From Saprospiraceae bacterium (lineage in GTDB: Bacteria; Bacteroidota; Bacteroidia; Chitinophagales; Saprospiraceae), in contig JAHBTU010000004.1 of NCBI GenBank assembly GCA_019638455.1, positions 186,001 through 250,000 of the forward strand: a stretch of DNA of 64,000 nucleotides. The letters are read 5' to 3'. Shown one piece after another: positions 58,736-64,000 of this stretch (the stretch's first letter is position 1; each line of letters starts with the position of its first letter). Made by a program: the position numbers and the translations under genes. The notes under the pieces were generated by a model. That model did not search any database, had not been told where the DNA came from, and saw only the letters and a program-made list of their open reading frames with translations.

Positions 58736-58772
58736 AGCCCCGTTCCCGAACATTCGGGGGCGGGGCTTTTTC
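58736..58772. terminator. AGCCCCG terminator hairpin, copy 1
   Basis: AGCCCCG-TT-CCCGAA with TTCGGG-GG-CGGGGCT then TTTTTC. It is identical in its stem to 60061-60097 and 61603-61639. It shares upstream sequence AGGAAGGCCAA with copy 2. Confidence 0.85.
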
Positions 58773-58850
58773 TTGAAAAAAACTTTTTTTAATTCATTTT
58801 TTTATTTTTACCCCGTTATTTCAAAGATAAAATTTAAAATAACGGGCACA

Positions 58851-60011
58851 ATGACAAAATACATCCCTCGCCATGCGGAAGAAACTATCCTGAAACTGAC
58901 GGGCTTATTCCCCGCAGTAGCCATCGTCGGCCCACGTCAGGTCGGGAAAACATCGCTGGCAAAAGCCATCGCCGCCAGATTGCCGAAACCCGTGCAATAC
59001 CTCGACTTGGAAGACCCTGATGATTTAATCAAACTCAGCAACCCCCGTCTTTTCCTCGACCCACTGGCCGACCACACGGTGATTTTGGACGAGGTGCAAA
59101 AACTGCCGACACTGTTCCCGGCGTTGCGCGGCATTATTGACCACAACCGCGAGCCAGGGCGTTTTATCCTGCTTGGCTCGGCTTCGCCCGATTTGATTCG
59201 GGATGCTTCGGAGTCCTTAGCCGGACGCATCGCTTACCACGAACTTGCTCCGTTTACCTTTAAGGAAGTGTCTGATATTGTTGATTTTCAAACGCACTGG
59301 TATCGCGGCGGCTTCCCCGATGCCTTGCTCGCGCCCAGCGATGAGGCTGTCCAACTTTGGCGAAAAAACTTTATCAACACCTACCTCGAACGCGACCTGC
59401 CACTGCTGGGGCTTCGCGCTGATCCCATCGTGACAGGCAAACTCTGGCGCATGATAGCGCACCTGAGCAGCCAACTGCTGAACATGGAGGCTTTGGCCGG
59501 TTCGCTGGGCATCACGGGGGTCACGGTGCGGCGCTACCTCGATTTTTTGGAGGCGGCTTACCTTATCCGGCGTTTGCAGCCCTATTCAGCCAACCTGAAA
59601 AAACGTTTGGTGAAGACACCCAAAATTTACCTCCGCGACACGGGTATTTTACACCAACTGCTTGGTGTTCAGTCGTTTTACGACTTGAGCGGACATCCCG
59701 GCTTGGGCGCATCATGGGAAAACTACATGATTGAACAAATCGCCGCGCTTCTGCCCGATTGGGCTGAAATGTTTTTTTACCGCACACAAGACGGCACGGA
59801 AGCCGACCTCGTCATCACACGCGGCGGGGCGCCGGAAATTCTTTTGGAAATAAAGTACTCCACTGCGCCGCGACCCGGCAAGGGGTTTCACATCGCTAAA
59901 ACGGACTTGGCGACCCGGCGCAATGTCATCGTTTGCCCTGTGGAAAAAGGTTTTCCATTGGCAGAGGATGTGGAGGTGATGAGTTACCGGGAGTTGGCGG
60001 GGCTTTTTTGA
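58851..60011 (+). CDS. AAA-type ATPase with DUF4143 C-terminal domain
   Basis: The ATG at 58851 gives a 386-residue protein. The N-terminal AAA_14 ATPase has Walker A VGPRQVGKTSLAKAI, Walker B VILDEVQKLP and sensor GSASPDLI. The C-terminal DUF4143 domain is a winged helix followed by a PD-(D/E)xK-like nuclease fold (FFYRTQDGTEADLVI, LEIKYS). Such genes are mobile-element-like accessory genes of unknown role. It lies between two copies of the same terminator. Confidence 0.85.
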   Translation: MTKYIPRHAEETILKLTGLFPAVAIVGPRQVGKTSLAKAIAARLPKPVQYLDLEDPDDLIKLSNPRLFLDPLADHTVILDEVQKLPTLFPALRGIIDHNREPGRFILLGSASPDLIRDASESLAGRIAYHELAPFTFKEVSDIVDFQTHWYRGGFPDALLAPSDEAVQLWRKNFINTYLERDLPLLGLRADPIVTGKLWRMIAHLSSQLLNMEALAGSLGITGVTVRRYLDFLEAAYLIRRLQPYSANLKKRLVKTPKIYLRDTGILHQLLGVQSFYDLSGHPGLGASWENYMIEQIAALLPDWAEMFFYRTQDGTEADLVITRGGAPEILLEIKYSTAPRPGKGFHIAKTDLATRRNVIVCPVEKGFPLAEDVEVMSYRELAGLF

Positions 60012-60060
60012 AATCAGGAAGGCCAAATCTCACCCTCGTCCGACCGCAGGGCAGGTCAGC

Positions 60061-60097
60061 AGCCCCGTTCCCGAACATTCGGGGGCGGGGCTTTTTT
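60061..60097. terminator. AGCCCCG terminator hairpin, copy 2
   Basis: The same stem as at 58736-58772, with TTTTTTC. The 45 bp upstream also resemble those of copy 1, so the repeat unit is larger than the hairpin. Confidence 0.85.
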
Positions 60098-60161
60098 CAT
60101 TTTGGGCTTTACAGTCAAATCTCTGGACTTATCAGCAAAACCTCCCGCTTCGGAGCGCCCA

Positions 60162-60169
60162 CACCTTTG
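60162..60169 (+). promoter_or_regulatory. Candidate -7 element (CACCTTTG)
   Basis: In CCCACACCTTTGTCCC, very similar to the -7 region of site 1 (7011-7026). It lies 40 bp before the start at 60210 and has no GTTAC palindrome. Confidence 0.4.
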
Positions 60170-60209
60170 TCCCTCATTCAATTTTTCACAAAAATAAATT
60201 TGAACAATC

Positions 60210-61517
60210 ATGAAAAAGCAAATTCTCTTGGCCGCATTGTCGGCTCTCATTCTCGCCTTCTCTTGCGAAAAAGAAGGGGAGCCAGAAACACCCTCTGTTT
60301 TTAAAAATCAAAAGTCGGAGTTGCTCCGCGACTGGATTGGCCTGCATTTGCAGGTCATCAAAAACACATCGGGTGTCACGCACATTGCTTTTGGGCGACA
60401 CTTTGCCTACACTGGCGTGGCACTGTACGAATCCCTCGTGCGGGGCGACAAGCAATACAAAAGCATCGCCGGGAGCCTGAACGGTCAAGTCCAACTGCCC
60501 GAACCTCCACAAGGCAAACCGCTCTACTGGCCTGCATCGGCCAATGCCGCCATGGCGGAAATGTTGCGGTTCTTTTATTCGGCCAAGCCGGAGAACGTTC
60601 AGCGGATTGACTCGCTGGAAGCCGTTTATTTTGCCAAATACAGCACTGGGGCCAACCCGGCTACTGACTTGGCGGCAGCTGTCCAGTTTGGCAAACAGGT
60701 TGCACAAGCCGTCATCGAATGGAGCAAGCAAGACGGCGCGGATGGCGCCAACATCCCTTACACCCCGTTGGGAGAAGGCTATTGGGAGCCTACCTCTTCT
60801 GCGCCAGCGAATATGCCGGGCTGGGTCAACAACAGGACTATTTTGCCGGGCAGCATCCACAATACGATGCCAGCAGCTCCGACATCATTTTCGAAGGACC
60901 CCGGCACGCCGTTTTACAACATGGCAAAGGAGGTGTACGACATCTCCCAATCCCTGACGGAAGAGCAAAAAGCGATTGCCAATTTCTGGGACGATGCACC
61001 CAATGGGAATTATGTGACCGTCTTCGGCCATTGGTTCAGCATCTTGAAACAGGTGTTTGAAAAAGACAATCCCGGTTTGATGAAAGCCGCCGATGCCTAC
61101 CTGCGCTTGGGCATCAGTATGCATGAAGCAGTTATCAGTTGCTGGAAAACGAAGTACACCTACCACTTAATCCGCCCCGTCACCTACATTCGGAAACACA
61201 TAGGCCACGCGGACTGGAATACTTTCATCGTCACTCCTCCGCATCCAGAGTACTCGTCGGCGCATGCTTCATTTTCCGGTGCTGCGGGATATGCGCTGGA
61301 ATCGGTTTTTGGACAGAACTACGGTTTCACCGACCACACCTACGATGTGCTGGGCATGAACCCCAGAAACTTCAGCAGTTTCGATGCTGCCGCCAAAGAG
61401 GCCGCGATTTCGAGATTGTACGGCGGCATTCACTATCGCGCCACCGTCGAAGTTGGCAACACGCAAGGGAAAAAAGTAGGCGAAAACGTGAAAAATCTGC
61501 TGACAACCAGAAAGTGA
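60210..61517 (+). CDS. Vanadium-haloperoxidase/PAP2-like lipoprotein
   Basis: A 435-residue protein with a lipobox (LILAFSC). The C-terminal half carries the vanadate/phosphate-binding motifs: KTKYTYHLIRPVTYIR (Lys and Arg), PPHPEYSSAHASFSGAA (Ser-Ala-His) and SRLYGGIHYRATVEVG (Arg and His). Such proteins are vanadium-dependent haloperoxidases or acid phosphatases. The exact activity is not decidable. Probably attached to the outer membrane or periplasmic face. Confidence 0.85.
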   Translation: MKKQILLAALSALILAFSCEKEGEPETPSVFKNQKSELLRDWIGLHLQVIKNTSGVTHIAFGRHFAYTGVALYESLVRGDKQYKSIAGSLNGQVQLPEPPQGKPLYWPASANAAMAEMLRFFYSAKPENVQRIDSLEAVYFAKYSTGANPATDLAAAVQFGKQVAQAVIEWSKQDGADGANIPYTPLGEGYWEPTSSAPANMPGWVNNRTILPGSIHNTMPAAPTSFSKDPGTPFYNMAKEVYDISQSLTEEQKAIANFWDDAPNGNYVTVFGHWFSILKQVFEKDNPGLMKAADAYLRLGISMHEAVISCWKTKYTYHLIRPVTYIRKHIGHADWNTFIVTPPHPEYSSAHASFSGAAGYALESVFGQNYGFTDHTYDVLGMNPRNFSSFDAAAKEAAISRLYGGIHYRATVEVGNTQGKKVGENVKNLLTTRK

Positions 61518-61602
61518 GCCTTCGAACGGAATGATGTGGATGCGTGTAATGAAGGCAGTAGAGTTACTTGCGTCTTCACACATACCAGTACGGTTGGCTG
61601 GC

Positions 61603-61639
61603 AGCCCCGTTCCCGAACATTCGGGGGCGGGGCTTTTTT
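61603..61639. terminator. AGCCCCG terminator hairpin, copy 3
   Basis: The same stem as the other copies, with TTTTTT. It lies between the haloperoxidase-like and engB genes; upstream flank differs from copies 1 and 2 beyond GGCAGCCCCG. Confidence 0.85.
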
Positions 61640-61694
61640 GGGAGGCGACCATCGGCAGCCTGCACTCATTCACGTCCGATTCTGCATCATTTCC

Positions 61695-61702
61695 TACCTT
61701 CG
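61695..61702 (+). promoter_or_regulatory. Candidate -7 element (TACCTTCG)
   Basis: Close to TAnnTTTG with one change, only 7 bp upstream of the engB ATG. If it is the promoter, the mRNA would be almost leaderless. Confidence 0.3.
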
Positions 61703-61709
61703 CCCCCTC

Positions 61710-62300
61710 ATGGAAGTCAGCAGTGCAGAATTTGTAGCCAGTTATCCGAAAGAAAGCCAATGCCCCAAGGACGGCAGGCCAGAGTTCGCGTTCATCGGAC
61801 GCTCCAACGTGGGCAAGTCGTCGCTCATCAACATGCTGACGCGCAAGGGCTTAGCCAAAGTGTCGGGCACACCGGGCAAAACCCGGCTGCTCAATTTTTT
61901 TCTTATCAATCAGACGTGGTACTTGGTGGATTTGCCCGGATATGGTTATGCTCGCGTCTCAAAAGCGGAGCAAAAAAAACTGTCGGGCATGATTGATGAC
62001 TATTTTTTGCACCGAGAGGCGTTGATTTGTGCCTTCGTCTTGATTGATTCCAACATTCCACCCACGAAAATTGACCTTGAATTCATCAATGGAATGGGCG
62101 AGCGCCAAATCCCCTTTGCCATCTGCTTCACCAAAGCCGACCGCATCGGGAAGGCAACCCTTGAGCAGAACATCGAGCGGTTCATGGCCGCCTTGAGCGA
62201 GACTTGGGAGACTTTGCCCCCCTACTTCATCACTTCCGCCGAGCGGAAAACCGGCAAGGCGGAGTTGTTGGAGTTTATCGAAAAATATATCGGGAAATAA
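61710..62300 (+). CDS. engB: Ribosome-biogenesis GTPase EngB (YihA/YsxC)
   Basis: The ATG at 61710 (EVSSAEFVASYPKESQCP) gives a 196-residue GTPase. G1 GRSNVGKSSL, G2 region SGTPGKTR, G3 DLPGYGYARV and G4 FTKAD are intact. It is needed for 50S subunit assembly. An upstream in-frame region passes through the terminator hairpin and is not coding. Confidence 0.95.
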   Translation: MEVSSAEFVASYPKESQCPKDGRPEFAFIGRSNVGKSSLINMLTRKGLAKVSGTPGKTRLLNFFLINQTWYLVDLPGYGYARVSKAEQKKLSGMIDDYFLHREALICAFVLIDSNIPPTKIDLEFINGMGERQIPFAICFTKADRIGKATLEQNIERFMAALSETWETLPPYFITSAERKTGKAELLEFIEKYIGK

Positions 62301-62326
62301 AACAGAGGTTGACAAAGGTCTCGATA

Positions 62327-62506
62327 TATAGTCAACGCAAATCAGCCCCGTCCGCTTCCACTTGGCCGGGCAAGCCCCTGAGTACAGGGTCTGACAAGGT
62401 GGTTTTGAACGAACGGTGCTCGCAATCTTTTGGAAATCATGCAAATCAATCAAGGAAATCCCTGTCTTGCCAACGGGCAGATTCAAATCCTCTTTAATCT
62501 GGGTAT
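62327..62506 (-). repeat. Dispersed element, copy 3 (inverted)
   Basis: The reverse complement of 52876-53056, near identical. It is joined to ATCAACCCCC units at its far end, as in copy 1. Confidence 0.85.
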
Positions 62507-62560
62507 ATCAACCCCCATCAACCTGACAAGACCACCGCTTTAACGGTCAAAAGAAACGCC

Positions 62561-64000
62561 GTGAAAAAAAACGTAACCATATATCCGCGCATCATCGAGC
62601 GTATGGAAGACTGGCCGATTTATCGGCTGAGCAAAGACCGCGCGGAGTTCATACGCGAAATTGACGAGTTCACCTTCCGACGCATCGCCAGCCGCCACAA
62701 GCGAGACTTGGCCGACGTGCTGGTGAAAACCATATATCAGGAACGCATCCGCATCAAGGAATCGCCGTGGAAGGTGGACCCGCCCAACGAACGGCAATTT
62801 TGGAACAAAATCAGCAAGCGGCTCATCAAAAAAACGCTCGACCGCAACGACCCGGAGGCCAAGGCTGTGGCAGAAGAGATTTTGCAAAAAATCATTCACC
62901 GCTATTCGGAGGAAATCGTCGGCACGTTTCAGGTGAGCACCTTCAAGTTTGCGCAGCGTTTTCTCACTGCTTTTTTCAACCGCCTTTTCAATGCCGCCGT
63001 AGGCAAGAGCATTCGAGCCATTTTTCGCGGGCGGCGACATCTCTACGAACGGCTCAATGTGGTGGGCGACGTAGAGACAGTGCGCGAGCTGTTCAAGCAC
63101 GGCACGGTCGTGGTGGTGCCCACCCACAGCAGCAACCTCGATTCCATTCTGGTCGGCTACGCCATGGACCAAATCATGGGGTTGCCCTCGTTTAGCTACG
63201 GCGCAGGGCTTAATCTCTACAACTTTGGCCCAGCTGCATACTTCATGAACCGCCTCGGGGCTTATCGGGTGGACCGCCGCAAAAAGAATTCGATTTATTT
63301 GGAGACGCTCAAGGCAATGAGCAACCTGAGCATCCAGCGAGGGGTCAACAGCCTGTTTTTCCCCGGTGGCACCCGCTCTCGCTCCGGCGCTTTGGAGACC
63401 GACCTGAAGATGGGGTTGCTTGGCACGGCGGTGGAAGCCCAGCGTGCCTTGTGCACCCTTGCCACCCATCCCGATGCGGGGGGCGAGCGGCGTTTTGTCT
63501 CCCCCATTTTGGAGGGAGCAGGGGCAGGCAAAGTCTTCGTCGTCCCGATGGTCATCTGTTACAACTTTGTGCTGGAGGCGCCCTTCCTCATCGAGCAGCA
63601 TTTGCGCATGACAGGCAAGGAAAACTACTTGCGCCTCAAAGATGAAGGCACCAGCGTGCGAGCATGGTTTCGATTCATCTGGCGCTTTTTCTCCACCACG
63701 AGCGACATCACCATCAGCGTGGGCAAGCCGATGGACGTGCTGGGCAACTTTGTGGACGGGCAGGGACGCAGCTTCGACCGCTTTGGCAACGAACTCGACA
63801 TCAGTGATTATTTTGTCTCAAAAAATGAAGTGGTGGAAGACCGCCAACGCGAGGAAGAATACACCAAGATTCTGGCCGACCGCATCGTGGAGCGTTATCA
63901 CATCGAAAACGTGGTGCTCAGCAGTCATCTCGTCGCCTACGCCGTTTTTGAAATGCTGCTCCACGAAAACCCCAAACTCGACCTGTTCGGCATCCTCCGC
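62561..64000 (+). CDS. PlsC/PlsB-type glycerolipid acyltransferase (partial at window end)
   Basis: Starts at GTG 62561 (KKNVTIYPRIIERMEDWPIY); an ATG at 62603 is the alternative. At least 480 residues, open at the window edge. Acyltransferase motif I is H189-SSNLD194 (VVVPTHSSNLDSILVG), motif III FFPGGTRSRSG, and motif IV region KVFVVPMVICYN. It should acylate glycerol-3-phosphate or 1-acylglycerol-3-phosphate in membrane lipid synthesis. The N-terminal extension of about 170 residues is typical of PlsB-like proteins in Bacteroidota. The element at 62327 lies just upstream. Confidence 0.85.
   Translation, partial: MKKNVTIYPRIIERMEDWPIYRLSKDRAEFIREIDEFTFRRIASRHKRDLADVLVKTIYQERIRIKESPWKVDPPNERQFWNKISKRLIKKTLDRNDPEAKAVAEEILQKIIHRYSEEIVGTFQVSTFKFAQRFLTAFFNRLFNAAVGKSIRAIFRGRRHLYERLNVVGDVETVRELFKHGTVVVVPTHSSNLDSILVGYAMDQIMGLPSFSYGAGLNLYNFGPAAYFMNRLGAYRVDRRKKNSIYLETLKAMSNLSIQRGVNSLFFPGGTRSRSGALETDLKMGLLGTAVEAQRALCTLATHPDAGGERRFVSPILEGAGAGKVFVVPMVICYNFVLEAPFLIEQHLRMTGKENYLRLKDEGTSVRAWFRFIWRFFSTTSDITISVGKPMDVLGNFVDGQGRSFDRFGNELDISDYFVSKNEVVEDRQREEEYTKILADRIVERYHIENVVLSSHLVAYAVFEMLLHENPKLDLFGILR

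Noticed and set aside
62540..63601. Long minus-strand frame opposite the acyltransferase
   Set aside because: The plus strand encodes intact acyltransferase motifs over the same region and is open to the window end.

Overview
The window looks like a chromosomal segment from a Bacteroidota bacterium, most likely of the Saprospiria lineage. Supporting signs are a TonB-dependent receptor with a CarboxypepD_reg-like N-terminus, a very large secreted protein with a type IX secretion (T9SS)-like C-terminal domain and a PorV/PorQ-type barrel in one minus-strand block, a PorT-like barrel, HemJ, and several promoter-like TAnnTTTG (-7) sequences. The DNA is unusually rich in short tandem repeats and palindromic elements. 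They fill intergenic gaps, overlap stop codons, and in several genes form in-frame interdomain linkers.

Layout. 0-6 kb: a DUF1622 membrane protein, then a Rieske/ferric-reductase fusion with three small partners, a starch-binding-module/esterase fusion and a Crp/Fnr regulator. 6-8.6 kb: an HNH nuclease gene with an in-frame stop, then an 18-bp tandem repeat array split by a precisely delimited IS630-family element. 8.6-16.7 kb: an oxidative-metabolism cluster (GMC oxidoreductase, a double VOC protein with 43 pentapeptide repeats between its domains, AhpD-like, YHS, GlcG/HbpS-like, SMP-30 lactonase and SDR dehydrogenase). Two nearly identical promoter regions with a GTTAC-N4-GTAAC palindrome suggest shared Crp/Fnr-type control. 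17-23.5 kb: a calcium-type P-ATPase, a TerB-like protein and a 1041-residue BNR/sortilin-like protein. 23.7-30.6 kb: a type I restriction-modification operon (hsdR-hsdS-RhuM/Fic-hsdM). 30.6-38 kb: a decay zone with three toxin-antitoxin pairs whose toxins are all disrupted, a response-regulator/PepSY relic, Uma2 and YifB genes, and a membrane-protein gene split by an IS1-family element with an 8-bp duplication. 38-52.9 kb: housekeeping and envelope genes (PorT-like, HemJ, GH113-like, HIT, GreA, the T9SS-type block, a 2-hydroxyacid dehydrogenase).

53.6-57.2 kb is the most striking part. It is an array of 17 conventional tRNA genes, mostly one per amino acid, plus a 3'-half of tRNA-Asn and an endonuclease V gene. 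Interspersed are five structured units. Each is bounded by an outer helix ending in a T-run, has an inner helix, and carries a near-invariant TTACTTCG. Three of the five enclose a circularly permuted tRNA-like sequence (3' part, short linker, 5' part), each permuted at a different place. Directly downstream is a TROVE/VWA gene, the bacterial Ro60 orthologue Rsr, whose known RNA partners are Y RNAs with tRNA-like modules. The simplest reading is an expanded family of Y-RNA-like RNAs embedded in a tRNA array beside rsr. Bona fide permuted tRNA genes are the alternative.

57.2-64 kb: rsr, an AAA/DUF4143 ATPase, a vanadium-haloperoxidase/PAP2-like lipoprotein, the EngB GTPase and a PlsC-type acyltransferase that runs off the end. 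Three copies of one strong terminator hairpin lie between these genes. No rRNA, CRISPR array, prophage or replication origin was seen.
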